Part shown: positions 1 through 8,259 of the stretch, piece after piece | Numbering within the stretch: the first letter of the stretch is position 1 | Layout: each line of letters begins with the position of its first letter | NCBI GenBank assembly: GCA_023394965.1 | Contig: JAEWZX010000033.1 | Span: 1 to 55,206 of the forward strand | Direction: 5' to 3' | Length of the DNA: 55,206 nt | From: Pseudomonadota bacterium | GTDB taxonomy: Bacteria; Pseudomonadota; Alphaproteobacteria; Sphingomonadales; Sphingomonadaceae | Program-made: the position numbers and the translations under genes | Notes under the pieces: model-generated | What the model was told of the DNA's origin: nothing | Databases searched by the model: none | What the model saw: the letters and a program-made list of their open reading frames with translations, nothing else

Positions 1-14
1 AGGATCAAGCGGCG

Positions 15-46
15 AACCGTATTGGGGGCATGCCCCCAATACGGTT
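15..46. repeat. Perfect 32-bp palindrome
   Basis: The left half reads AACCGTATTGGGGGCA and the right half is its exact reverse complement, with no spacer. As RNA it would fold into a very stable GC-rich hairpin. No T-run follows, so it is not a canonical intrinsic terminator. It could be a terminator-like or REP-like element of a gene outside the window, a protein-binding dyad, or the trace of a mobile element. The palindrome is seen directly; its role is unknown. Confidence 0.9.
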
Positions 47-65
47 GTTGCCATTACGCCCAGTG

Positions 66-290
66 ATGGGCATCAAAACGGCCCAAGGCTCTACTCATAG
101 CTGGTAGAAACTTCGGGCTCAGACCACCTATTATCTGACGGTCCTGTTCGTGGGCGGGTGGGCCGCCCTGTCGATCCTCGGCGTGATGCCGGCGCTACAG
201 ATGATCGATGTCCTGACGCTGCTGTGGGTCATAATGCTGATCGCCGCAGTCGGCGTGTGTGCCAAGCGTGGCTTGCTGGCCATGCGCTAG
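66..290 (+). pseudogene. Two-helix membrane protein with in-frame amber codon
   Basis: From ATG at 66 one frame runs to the TAG at 288-290 but is broken once, by TAG at 105-107 directly after a TGG codon. The downstream part is strongly membrane-like: a helix around YYLTVLFVGGWAALSI, then LTLLWVIMLIAAVGV, then a basic C-terminus AKRGLLAMR. Ignoring the stop the product is 74 residues. TGG to TAG is one transition, so an amber mutation in a small membrane gene is the simplest reading. Alternatively only the distal part is used, from GTG at 150 (46 residues). I recognise no family, and no good Shine-Dalgarno precedes 66. Whether it was ever a gene is inference. Confidence 0.4.
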
Positions 291-317
291 GCATGTGACC
301 GGGCAAGCGAGGCGCGG

Positions 318-1163
318 CTAGTTCTGACGGAAGGCCCAGCGCAGCGTCTTGCCCATTCCCCAGGTGGCCGCGCGCGCCGGAATGGCGGCAAGGCCGGGGC
401 GCTCCAGCCCGAGCATGGACCGGGCGAAGGGTGGTAGCAGAGCAATCGCTTCGGTGCCGAGCATGGCCTGGACGGCGGGCGGAGATCCCGGGGGCTTTTG
501 CGTCAGCACCAATCGTGCGATTTCGCGCGCAGCAAGGGAAGAGGTCAGATCGGCGCGCAATTCGCGGAAGATTGCTTCCGCTTCGCGCCGGTCTATCGGC
601 ACCGGGTCGGCGCCCAGCGCCCGGGCGATCACGGCGAACTGGCGATAATATTCATCCTGTTCGCTGCCGGGCATTTCGGGCCGGACATGGCGCAGATAGG
701 CGGCCAGAAAGCTGGTGGCTTCAGCCACATGGACCCAGGCGAGCGTGCGCGGATCGGTGGCGGAATAGGGTGTGCCGTCAGGTAGGCTGCCGCCGACCTT
801 CGCATGAATGCGATTGACCCGGTCGACCGCGGCCATCGCATCGTCGCGATCGCCGAAGGTGGTGACGGCGATGAAACGCGCGGTACGCCGCAGCCGACCA
901 TGCATGTCCGTGCGGAAATTCGAATGGTCGAGCACCCCCTGCAGCGCATGCGGATGGAGCATCTGCAGCAGCAGGCCGCGCACCCCGCCGATCATCATCG
1001 CCACGATATCGGCATGAACCATGCGGATTGGCGAATCCTTGGGAAACAGCGCCCTGTCTGATGGCGGGACCGGCTGCTCCCCGTTTTCGACATCGTTGAA
1101 CACGCCGCGCACCCGCTCGACGAGCTTGAGGCGCAGGCGTTCTGAAAGCGGTGTAGGCGGCAT
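318..1163 (-). CDS. Oxygenase MpaB family protein (DUF2236)
   Basis: This 281-residue protein matches the DUF2236 family, which includes the MpaB oxygenase of mycophenolate biosynthesis and, more distantly, latex-clearing proteins. Members are thought to be haem-type oxygenases. The family-like block MLHPHALQGVLDHSNFRTD lies at about residues 68-86 and carries the histidines usually implicated in metal or haem binding, followed by an all-helical region. I see no signal peptide. The gene is divergent from cobS with about 107 bp between the starts. The substrate cannot be inferred from context. Family assignment is from sequence pattern; enzymatic function is inference. Confidence 0.8.
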   Translation of the reverse strand: MPPTPLSERLRLKLVERVRGVFNDVENGEQPVPPSDRALFPKDSPIRMVHADIVAMMIGGVRGLLLQMLHPHALQGVLDHSNFRTDMHGRLRRTARFIAVTTFGDRDDAMAAVDRVNRIHAKVGGSLPDGTPYSATDPRTLAWVHVAEATSFLAAYLRHVRPEMPGSEQDEYYRQFAVIARALGADPVPIDRREAEAIFRELRADLTSSLAAREIARLVLTQKPPGSPPAVQAMLGTEAIALLPPFARSMLGLERPGLAAIPARAATWGMGKTLRWAFRQN

Positions 1164-1270
1164 CGCCTGCGATTATGCGGCGGCGCGCCGGGGGAGTCGA
1201 GTACCGCTTGGGGCATGCCGCGATTTCGTTGCTTGCAGCCACCTATCCATCCGTCTAACCCGCCTGCGAG

Positions 1271-2263
1271 ATGAACGACATGACCGACAAAACCTTCGAC
1301 GCATCCGCCAAGACCGTGCTCGCCGCGCCCGACATTACCGTGGATGTGCGCGAGACCTTCGGAATCGATATCGACTGGCAGGTGCCGGCTTTCTCCAAGC
1401 CGGACGAGCGCACCCCCGATCTTGACGAAACCTATGTTTTCGATCCGGATACGACCATGGCGATTCTGGCGGGCTTTGCGCATGACCGCCGCGTGATGGT
1501 GCAGGGCTATCACGGCACGGGCAAATCGACCCACATCGAACAGGTGGCGGCGCGCCTCAACTGGCCGTGCGTGCGCATCAACCTCGATGCGCATATCAGC
1601 CGTATCGATCTGGTCGGGCGCGATGCCATCGTCCTGCGCGACGGGCTGCAGGTCACCGAATTCCGCGAAGGGCTGCTGCCCTGGGCGTTGCAGCACCCGG
1701 TGGCGCTGGTGTTCGACGAATATGACGCCGGCCGCCCTGACGTAATGTTCGTGATCCAGCGCGTGCTGGAACAGCAGGGCAAGCTGACCCTGCTGGATCA
1801 GAACCGCGTGATCCGCCCCGATGCGAATTTCCGCCTGTTCGCCACTGCCAATACGGTCGGTCTGGGCGATACGTCGGGCCTGTATCACGGTACGCAGCAG
1901 ATCAACCAGGGCCAGATGGACCGCTGGAACATCGTAGTCGCGCTGAACTATCTGCCGGCCGAAACCGAACAGAAGATCGTTGAAGCGAAAAACCCCGATA
2001 CCGATCCCAAGCTGATTGCCGATATGATCAAGGTTGCCGATCTTTCGCGGCAGGGTTTCATCAATGGAGACATTTCCACCGTGATGAGCCCGCGCACGGT
2101 CATCACCTGGGCGGAAAATGCGGCGATCTTCAAGAATGTCGGCCTGGCGTTCCGCCTCAGCTTCCTCAACAAATGCGATGAGGAAGAACGGATGCTGGTG
2201 GCAGAATATTACCAGCGCGTTTTCGGCGAAGACCTTCCCGAAAGCGCGGTCGGCAAGAGTTAA
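1271..2263 (+). CDS. cobS: CobS-type AAA+ ATPase (cobaltochelatase subunit)
   Basis: This 330-residue MoxR-like AAA+ ATPase has Walker A GYHGTGKS at residues 79-86, Walker B VALVFDE at about 144-150, a sensor-like ATAN block and the CobS-specific N-terminus ending in ETYVFDPDTTMAIL. In aerobic cobalamin synthesis CobS and CobT power cobalt insertion into hydrogenobyrinate diamide by CobN. Length is normal. The usual partner cobT does not follow; a penicillin-binding protein gene starts 49 bp downstream, and no other cobalamin gene is in the window. It may serve a distant CobT/CobN or another partner. A second ATG at 1280 is an alternative start. Confidence 0.88.
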   Translation: MNDMTDKTFDASAKTVLAAPDITVDVRETFGIDIDWQVPAFSKPDERTPDLDETYVFDPDTTMAILAGFAHDRRVMVQGYHGTGKSTHIEQVAARLNWPCVRINLDAHISRIDLVGRDAIVLRDGLQVTEFREGLLPWALQHPVALVFDEYDAGRPDVMFVIQRVLEQQGKLTLLDQNRVIRPDANFRLFATANTVGLGDTSGLYHGTQQINQGQMDRWNIVVALNYLPAETEQKIVEAKNPDTDPKLIADMIKVADLSRQGFINGDISTVMSPRTVITWAENAAIFKNVGLAFRLSFLNKCDEEERMLVAEYYQRVFGEDLPESAVGKS

Positions 2264-2284
2264 GCTTGCACCCCCTATCAATGG

Positions 2285-2306
2285 CTGTGTTGTTAAGTTA
2301 ACACAG
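2285..2306. promoter_or_regulatory. Dyad just upstream of the PBP start
   Basis: The arms CTGTGTT (2285-2291) and AACACAG (2300-2306) are exact inverted repeats, and the AT-rich centre GTTAAGTT is itself nearly symmetric. The site lies 6 bp before the ATG of the penicillin-binding protein and 21 bp after the cobS stop. It could be an operator or an mRNA hairpin limiting ribosome access. It lacks a T-run, so a terminator is unlikely. Function is inferred only from position. Confidence 0.4.
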
Positions 2307-2312
2307 TAGACG

Positions 2313-4502
2313 ATGGGCGTGTTCGATTCCCTTTTCCGCAAATCCGCTCCGGAGACAGAGCCTCCGGCGCATCGCGGCTATTACGCAACGCATGACGCGC
2401 TGGATTACGATGACTGGGACAATCGGCTCGACCAGATCGATCGGGCCGTTGAAAGCGATGAAAGGCGGCGTCGGCGCTGGTGGCAGCGCGAATACTGGCT
2501 GGGCCGCCGCAAGCGCTGGTGGGCCAGCCATATCCTTGCGGCCATCATCGGCCTGTTTATCCTGCTGGTCGCCTGGCTGGCGATTACCGCTCCGCTGTCG
2601 AAATCGCTGGAACCGATCGCTGCGCCGCAGATCACTCTGCTGGCTGCCGATGGCACCCCCATCGCGCGCAATGGGGCGATAACGGATGAACCGGTCGAAG
2701 TGTCGCAGCTCCCCCCGCATGTGATCGAGGCGTTTCTGGCGACAGAGGACCGGCGGTTCTATTCGCATTGGGGCGTCGATCCGCGCGGGATCGCCCGTGC
2801 TGCCTTCACTGGCACGGGCGGGGGCAGCACGATCACCCAGCAGCTTGCCAAATTCACCTTCCTGTCGCCCGAACGCACGCTGACGCGCAAGGCGCGCGAG
2901 GCGCTGATCGCTTTCTGGCTGGAAAGCTGGCTGACCAAGGATGAAATTCTCAGCCGCTATCTGTCCAACGCCTATTTCGGGGACAATGTGTATGGACTGC
3001 GTGCGGCGAGCCTGCATTATTTCTATCGCAAACCGGAAAATCTGAAGCCGAATCAGGCGGCGATGCTGGCGGGGCTGCTGCAGGCGCCCAGCGCCTATGC
3101 GCCGACCAAGCATTACGGGCGCGCGGAAAAGCGGATGCGGGTCGTTATCCAGTCCATGGTAGATGCAGGTTACATTACCGAAGCGGAAGCGAGGCGGATG
3201 AAGCCGCCCACGCTGGACGTGCGCACGCGTAACGATCTGCCTACCGGAACCTATTTTGCGGATTGGGCATTGCCGGAAGCGCGCGAACTGACCGAGCAGG
3301 GCTATGCCCGCCAGACGCTGACGACGACATTGGACAGCCGGTTGCAGAACATCGCGCGGCAGGTGACGCAGGGCGCGCCGCTGGGCGGGGCACAGGTCGC
3401 GCTTGTCGCCATGCGCCGCAATGGCGAAGTGGTGGCGATGATCGGCGGTAAGGATTACGCCAAATCGCCTTTCAACCGCGTAACGCAGGCCAAGCGGCAG
3501 CCGGGATCTACGTTCAAGCTGTTCGTCTATCTCGCCGCGCTGCGCGCCGGATGGAGCCCTCAGGACCGGATCGCCAATACCGAAATTACCGAGGGCAGCT
3601 ATCGCCCGAAGAATTCCCGCGGGCACTATTCGGAAAGCCTGACGCTGGAAGAGGCCTTTGCGCAATCGAGTAATGTGGCGGCCGTGCGCCTGCTGGGCGA
3701 CATCGGCAGCGCCAAGGTGATCGCCACGGCGCGCGATCTGGGCGTGACCGCGCCGCTGCCCGAAGGCGATCCCAGCATGGCGCTGGGTACATCGACTATG
3801 TCCCTTCTGGAGCTCACGTCCGCCTATGCGGCAATTGCGGCGAATGAATATCCTGTCGAACCGCATGCTTTTGCCCGGCCGGAACGCGGTTTTTTCGCCA
3901 AGCTGTGGGATGGGCCGTCCAGCCTGTCCTCCTCCACTCATGCGGAAATGGAACAGATGCTGCGCGCTGCCATCAATAAAGGCACCGGCCGCGCTGCGAT
4001 GCTGTCTGTGCCGAATTTCGGCAAGACGGGCACCACGCAGGACAATCGTGATGCGCTGTTCGTGGGCTATGCGGGCGATCTGGTGGTCGGCGTGTGGATT
4101 GGCAATGACGATAATTCCCCGCTGAAAGGCGGCATCAGCGGTGGGGGCCTGCCAGCGCGCATCTGGCGCGATTTCATGAACCGCGCGATAAATGTGAAAG
4201 CTGTGCCCAGCCAGCCGAAGCCGCGCGAACAGGCCGATCCGGGTACGCCGATCGAACCGCTCGACGTGCCGGACCTTGGCGATATTCCGCTGGGCGATGG
4301 CAATTCTCGCCTGCGGATTCGCGAAGGCGAGGCAGTGTTCTCGACCGAGATCGACGGCGTTCCGGTCGATGTAAGCATAGGCGATCAGGGTGTGGCGCTG
4401 GACGAAGCAGCGATCGAAGCCGCGCGCCGCCGTGTGGATGAGAGGCGCTTCGAAACCCGTAACCGCCGCGAAGAGGCAGCGCGCGAGGGCGGGGACAATT
4501 AG
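2313..4502 (+). CDS. Bifunctional class A penicillin-binding protein (PBP1-type)
   Basis: This 729-residue peptidoglycan glycosyltransferase/transpeptidase has a charged cytoplasmic N-terminus, one membrane helix at about 73-92, a GT51 domain with the catalytic Glu motif ATEDRRFYSHWGVD (143-156) and GSTITQQLAK (171-180). The transpeptidase domain has the nucleophile motif STFK (399-402), SSN (452-454) and KTGT (571-574). All catalytic motifs are intact. It polymerises glycan strands and cross-links peptides at the periplasmic face. The tail after about 660 is acidic and low in complexity. The gene ends 4 nt inside the convergent thioesterase gene. The start lacks a strong ribosome site and follows a dyad at 2285-2306. 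Confidence 0.93.
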   Translation: MGVFDSLFRKSAPETEPPAHRGYYATHDALDYDDWDNRLDQIDRAVESDERRRRRWWQREYWLGRRKRWWASHILAAIIGLFILLVAWLAITAPLSKSLEPIAAPQITLLAADGTPIARNGAITDEPVEVSQLPPHVIEAFLATEDRRFYSHWGVDPRGIARAAFTGTGGGSTITQQLAKFTFLSPERTLTRKAREALIAFWLESWLTKDEILSRYLSNAYFGDNVYGLRAASLHYFYRKPENLKPNQAAMLAGLLQAPSAYAPTKHYGRAEKRMRVVIQSMVDAGYITEAEARRMKPPTLDVRTRNDLPTGTYFADWALPEARELTEQGYARQTLTTTLDSRLQNIARQVTQGAPLGGAQVALVAMRRNGEVVAMIGGKDYAKSPFNRVTQAKRQPGSTFKLFVYLAALRAGWSPQDRIANTEITEGSYRPKNSRGHYSESLTLEEAFAQSSNVAAVRLLGDIGSAKVIATARDLGVTAPLPEGDPSMALGTSTMSLLELTSAYAAIAANEYPVEPHAFARPERGFFAKLWDGPSSLSSSTHAEMEQMLRAAINKGTGRAAMLSVPNFGKTGTTQDNRDALFVGYAGDLVVGVWIGNDDNSPLKGGISGGGLPARIWRDFMNRAINVKAVPSQPKPREQADPGTPIEPLDVPDLGDIPLGDGNSRLRIREGEAVFSTEIDGVPVDVSIGDQGVALDEAAIEAARRRVDERRFETRNRREEAAREGGDN

Positions 4503-4912
4503 GCTGGCGGTTCGGCCATCAGCACGTTCATCACCGCCGTAGCTATCGGCCGGGCGGGATCATCCTGCCAGGCTTCCACAGCGATGTTCGCGCTGCGACG
4601 GCCAAGCTTGGTAATGCGGCCCCGTGCATAGCTGGTGCGGCTTTTGCCCGCGGCGAGATACTGAACGGTGATATTGATAGGCTTGAGCACGGCCTCGCGC
4701 TCCAGCCGGGCGAGTTCGGCACGCAGAACAGCATAGCCAGCGGTTTCCAGCAAGCCGCCGGTTGCCCCGCCGTGATAATGTTCGGGTCTGCCCTCGACGA
4801 TTTCGTCGAATGATACCGCCATGACTGGGGTGCCGTCTTCCCAGCGATCCAGTATAATGCCGAGAGAACGGGCGTAAGGCGTAAGCGTTTCGATATCTGG
4901 TGTATGCGCCAT
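4499..4912 (-). CDS. PaaI-family hotdog thioesterase (second of a pair)
   Basis: This 137-residue single hotdog domain has the PaaI-type block HGGATGGLLETAGY at residues 47-60, where thioesterases of this group place the Asp/Glu-bearing central helix (here Glu56). The central strand NITVQYLAAGKS is typical. Such enzymes hydrolyse acyl-CoA thioesters in the cytoplasm; the substrate is not predictable. It starts one nucleotide after the stop of the thioesterase gene 4914-5360, so the two are almost certainly co-transcribed and may form a hetero-oligomer. Its stop overlaps the convergent PBP stop. Confidence 0.8.
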   Translation of the reverse strand: MAHTPDIETLTPYARSLGIILDRWEDGTPVMAVSFDEIVEGRPEHYHGGATGGLLETAGYAVLRAELARLEREAVLKPINITVQYLAAGKSRTSYARGRITKLGRRSANIAVEAWQDDPARPIATAVMNVLMAEPPA

Positions 4913-4913
4913 G

Positions 4914-5360
4914 TCAGAGCCTTACGGTGGATGCAATTTTCATGAAAACCGCTTGGATGTGCGCCACCGGATCGTTCGCATCTCCGTCATGGGCGAGACC
5001 GCGCACGAAGGCTGCACTACGGGTGAGACGATAGCATTGCGACCGACCGAAAACACTGGCTCCTTCGCGCGCGGGGCGGACGTAATCGACCCGCAGGTCG
5101 AGTGTAGCGATCGCGGTGAATTCATCCATCGCGCGCCAGATCGCCATGCCGCTGGCCATATCCATCAGGCTAAGGATGGGGCCGGAGGCCAACACGCCCT
5201 GACCGTCTTCGCCCAGCAGATCCTCGCGCCAAGGGAGTTCAAGTTCGACCCAATCGTCGCCATGGTCGGAATATCGAAGGCCGAGCCACCCCGGGTGACC
5301 GCGTCCGGTTAACAGCGCAGAGACCGCGGATGGATCGAATTTACGGACGTTTTCGCTCAT
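4914..5360 (-). CDS. PaaI-family hotdog thioesterase (first of a pair)
   Basis: This 148-residue hotdog protein carries the central-helix block GPILSLMDMASGMAIW, with Asp in the catalytic-type position, and the strand LDLRVDYVRPAREG typical of acyl-CoA thioesterases. The start at MSENVRKF was preferred over an in-frame codon at 5390 because the extra ten residues are basic and not family-like. It lies 69 bp downstream of ruvX on the same strand and 1 nt upstream of a second hotdog gene. The pair probably arose by duplication or acts together. Substrate unknown. Confidence 0.78.
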   Translation of the reverse strand: MSENVRKFDPSAVSALLTGRGHPGWLGLRYSDHGDDWVELELPWREDLLGEDGQGVLASGPILSLMDMASGMAIWRAMDEFTAIATLDLRVDYVRPAREGASVFGRSQCYRLTRSAAFVRGLAHDGDANDPVAHIQAVFMKIASTVRL

Positions 5361-5429
5361 TGTCCGATGCGATAGCCGCAGCGCAATCAAGTTGACAGAC
5401 CCATAATGCCACCGCCCTGTAAGGATCGT

Positions 5430-5918
5430 CTAGAAGCCGCCGCCGGCCAAGGTATCGATTGCACCCTGCAGGATCACTGCCGCGGCATGGCTGTCGATCT
5501 TTCCTGCGCGTTTGGCACGGCTCATGTCTTGTCCGATCATTGCCGCTTCGGCGCTGGAAGTGGACCAGCGTTCGTCCCACAACAGAACGGGCAGGTCGAG
5601 CGTGCCGGCGAGATTGCGGGCATAGGCACGACTGGCCTGCGCCCGCGGCCCTTCCGTACCATCCATGTTGCGCGGCAGACCGATCACCACGCCTTTGATC
5701 GACCGTTCGGCAACAATGGCCCGCAATGCAATGCAATCCTTGGTGAACTTGCTGCGGGGGATGGTTTTGCCCGCCGTGGCATAACGCCATCCGGCATCGC
5801 AGGTCGCTACTCCGATGGTCTTGGTCCCGAGGTCGAGACACAGCAATGCGCCGCCTTCGGGCAGTACATCGCCATAAGTCAGCGCATTGTCGGTTACGAG
5901 GCTTGCGACGCTGTCCAT
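5430..5918 (-). CDS. ruvX: Holliday junction resolvase-like RuvX (YqgF)
   Basis: This 162-residue RNase H-fold protein has the YqgF acidic triad: Asp29 in LCLDLGTKTIGVA, Glu116 in WDERWST and Asp142 in KIDSHAAAVILQ. The motif GLPRNMDGTEG (80-90) is also diagnostic. The family is a putative Holliday junction resolvase and acts in pre-16S rRNA 5'-end processing. The start ATG at 5918 lies 25 nt inside the upstream DUF3089 gene, which implies translational coupling. An apparent extension to 6182 lies in the DUF3089 gene and is not family-like. Confidence 0.92.
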   Translation of the reverse strand: MDSVASLVTDNALTYGDVLPEGGALLCLDLGTKTIGVATCDAGWRYATAGKTIPRSKFTKDCIALRAIVAERSIKGVVIGLPRNMDGTEGPRAQASRAYARNLAGTLDLPVLLWDERWSTSSAEAAMIGQDMSRAKRAGKIDSHAAAVILQGAIDTLAGGGF

Positions 5919-7132
5919 GCCTTCACCCGCGCGATGACGTCTTCCTGCAGGTTCTTCCAGAACAGCGGGATATCGTAAACGTGGTAATTGCCGCCCGGCA
6001 GCACGCCTTGGCCCAGTTCCGGCGGATCGCCGATATAGAGCAGCCCGTTTTCGCCGCAGCGTGCCGGAACCGCGCCTGCGACCAGTTCGCCCTTCGTCAG
6101 GTTTTCGTCCGGGATAAGCGTACCTAGATTGGCGCTTGCAGGGGCTGAACCACCGGTTGCGCCGGTGAGCGGATTGACGCACAGGATTGGTCCAGTGCCA
6201 CGCGGCTGACCGTCATAGCCGACCGTTGCTTCGTAGCGGCGCATGATCAGATCGGCATCGCCATCGTCGGAAAATGCCGACCATGCGAGCAGGCATTGTG
6301 CCTGTCCCGGCGAGGCACAGGCTGGGAAAGGTAGGGCGGGAAGGTCATGTTCGACCGACACCGGCCAACCCGGCGCATAGACCGCTGCGATGCGCGCCTG
6401 AAGCGGCGTACCAGCGACTTTTTCCTGCAGCAGGCGCAGCACATGCGATGCCCCTTGGCTGTGCCCTGCAAGGACGATGGGTTTGCCTTCATCCACGCTG
6501 TCAATGAAGTAGTCGAAAGCCTGCGCCACATCGGCATAGGCCGCGTCGATCGCACGCTGCGCTTCGGGTTTGTCGGTCAGAAAGGCACCCGCCGCTGCCT
6601 GGCGGTATTTAGGGGCCCAGATTTCATCGGCACGGTTGAAGGGGCTGGCGAGACCCTGAAGGAAAATCCGGGCACGATTGTTGGTGGTCGCATCGTCGAT
6701 GGTCGTATTCCAGTCGCCACCGGCCTGAATGTAGCTGGTGGGCGGCACGAAGAAGACGGCGAATTCGGGCAGGGCCTGTGGATCGGCTGCTTCGCCTGTG
6801 ACAGTGCCGGTGCTCTTCAGCGGATCGCCGCCTTCCAAGCTCTGCTCGGCCGCAGGGGCCTGCGGCGAAGGTTCCCGTTCTGCCGTGTCGGGTGCTTTTT
6901 CGGCAATGGCGGGCTGATAGCGCGCGGGATCGTTGGTGCCGAGCCCCGGGCGCGAATACCACATGTTCGGATCCTGATAGGCGTTGTCGGCAAGCGGTTC
7001 CTGCTCCACGAATTCGCCCCGTGGCACGAAGGCGATTTCCGTCGCTTCGCGCGACCAGATCGACAGCGCAATCGCGCCCAAGATCACCAGAACGATACAG
7101 AAGGCCACAAAATACAGGAATTTACGCGCCAT
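5894..7132 (-). CDS. DUF3089 lipase-like alpha/beta hydrolase, membrane-anchored
   Basis: This 412-residue protein has an N-terminal anchor (FLYFVAFCIVLVILGAIALSI), a variable acidic linker, then a DUF3089 domain: AVFFVPPTSY, DWNTTIDD and the nucleophile elbow GHSQGASH. It is probably an exported or membrane-tethered esterase or lipase. The start MARKFLYF at 7132 overlaps the end of the AI-2E gene by 11 nt; an in-frame start at 7156 lies deeper in that gene and is less likely. It overlaps ruvX downstream, so it sits in a coupled operon. Substrate unknown. Confidence 0.85.
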   Translation of the reverse strand: MARKFLYFVAFCIVLVILGAIALSIWSREATEIAFVPRGEFVEQEPLADNAYQDPNMWYSRPGLGTNDPARYQPAIAEKAPDTAEREPSPQAPAAEQSLEGGDPLKSTGTVTGEAADPQALPEFAVFFVPPTSYIQAGGDWNTTIDDATTNNRARIFLQGLASPFNRADEIWAPKYRQAAAGAFLTDKPEAQRAIDAAYADVAQAFDYFIDSVDEGKPIVLAGHSQGASHVLRLLQEKVAGTPLQARIAAVYAPGWPVSVEHDLPALPFPACASPGQAQCLLAWSAFSDDGDADLIMRRYEATVGYDGQPRGTGPILCVNPLTGATGGSAPASANLGTLIPDENLTKGELVAGAVPARCGENGLLYIGDPPELGQGVLPGGNYHVYDIPLFWKNLQEDVIARVKAWTASQAS

Positions 7133-8234
7133 TAGCGGCAACCTCTTCGCTTTCATATTCGTCCGCCTGTTCGACGCGACGTTCCAACGCGACCTTGATC
7201 ATCGCCAGCAGGGGATCTGCCAGAAACAGGCCAAGGATGCCAAACAGGATACCCATGATCAGCTGGAAGGCGAGCACCAGGGCAGGGGCCAAATCCACCG
7301 TTTTCTTGGCGATCATCGGGATGACGACATAGCCGTCGAAATTCTGGACGAAGAAATACACTACGATGGTATAAATCCCCATTTCCACTCCACCGGAAAA
7401 ACCGACCAGAACCATCAGTACGCCCGAAACGATGGCGCCCAGATTCGGAATGAAGGCGAGAAGGCCGGTCAAGATTGCCAGCAGTGCAGCCATCGGAACC
7501 GCACCAATACCAAACAGTGGCGCCGCCCAGGCCAGCATGATGTAGGTAAACACTGCCTCCACGAGCATGCCGAGCAGACGTCCGGCCATAAGCTGACGCA
7601 TCGTTTGTCCCATACGGGCTGCCGTTATATAGAAGCGTCCACGGTGTTCGCGTGGCAGCATCCAGGCAATACCACGTTCGTAAAGCTTCGGATCGATGGC
7701 GACATAGATGCCGATGACGAGAATCAGGACTATCGTTGCCACGCCACCGGCCAGGCCACTGAGCGCCCGCGTTACCGTGCTGATTCCGCTGCCGATACTG
7801 CCTAGATAATCCTGTAAATGGGGTTGGCTGATTTCAAAGCCCTGCTTCTGGGCCCAGTCGATAAGTTCACCCACCTGACGTTCGATAATGGCCGGGAACT
7901 GGGCCGCTTCCTGCGAAATCGTCGATCCGGCGAAATAGATAAGCCAAACAAGAAACACGACCGTTGCCAACAGCACGATCGCCACCCGCCAAGCGCGGCC
8001 GATATTGACGACGCGCCCCAGCAGGCGTGCGCCACCATCGATCATGGAGGCAAACACCATTGCTCCGAAGATCACCAGTAGCGGGCGAGCGATCCATACG
8101 GCCAGCGTCACTGCGCCCACCACGGCAACCCAGACTATCGCACGCGATATTTCGTGACGAATCCGAGGATCGTTTATACGTGAAGGGCTGGTGCCGAGGT
8201 CCTGGTCGTCGAAATCCTGCGCCTTATCGGCCAT
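7122..8234 (-). CDS. AI-2E family transporter (PF01594)
   Basis: This 370-residue polytopic inner-membrane protein has the family's N-terminal hairpin of helices (IVWVAVVGAVTLAVWIARPLL), a central amphipathic stretch before SGLAGGVATIVLILVIGIYVAIDP, and the C-terminal AFIPNLGAIVSGVL and GYVVIPMIAKKTVDLAP motifs. Members have been linked to autoinducer-2 export, sodium/proton exchange and other transport, so the substrate is uncertain. It lies 25 bp downstream of lepB and overlaps the DUF3089 gene by 11 nt. Confidence 0.9.
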   Translation of the reverse strand: MADKAQDFDDQDLGTSPSRINDPRIRHEISRAIVWVAVVGAVTLAVWIARPLLVIFGAMVFASMIDGGARLLGRVVNIGRAWRVAIVLLATVVFLVWLIYFAGSTISQEAAQFPAIIERQVGELIDWAQKQGFEISQPHLQDYLGSIGSGISTVTRALSGLAGGVATIVLILVIGIYVAIDPKLYERGIAWMLPREHRGRFYITAARMGQTMRQLMAGRLLGMLVEAVFTYIMLAWAAPLFGIGAVPMAALLAILTGLLAFIPNLGAIVSGVLMVLVGFSGGVEMGIYTIVVYFFVQNFDGYVVIPMIAKKTVDLAPALVLAFQLIMGILFGILGLFLADPLLAMIKVALERRVEQADEYESEEVAANGA

Positions 8235-8259
8235 GCGCGCCCCCTAATGGTATTTGACC

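Noticed and set aside
995..2341. 448-codon open frame antisense to cobS
   Set aside because: It mirrors cobS, is rich in His/Arg/Asp as expected from an antisense reading of GC-rich coding DNA, and has no family signature.
2298..3941. 547-codon open frame antisense to the PBP gene
   Set aside because: The sense frame carries all PBP motifs; the antisense product is Arg/Gln-rich with no recognisable domain.
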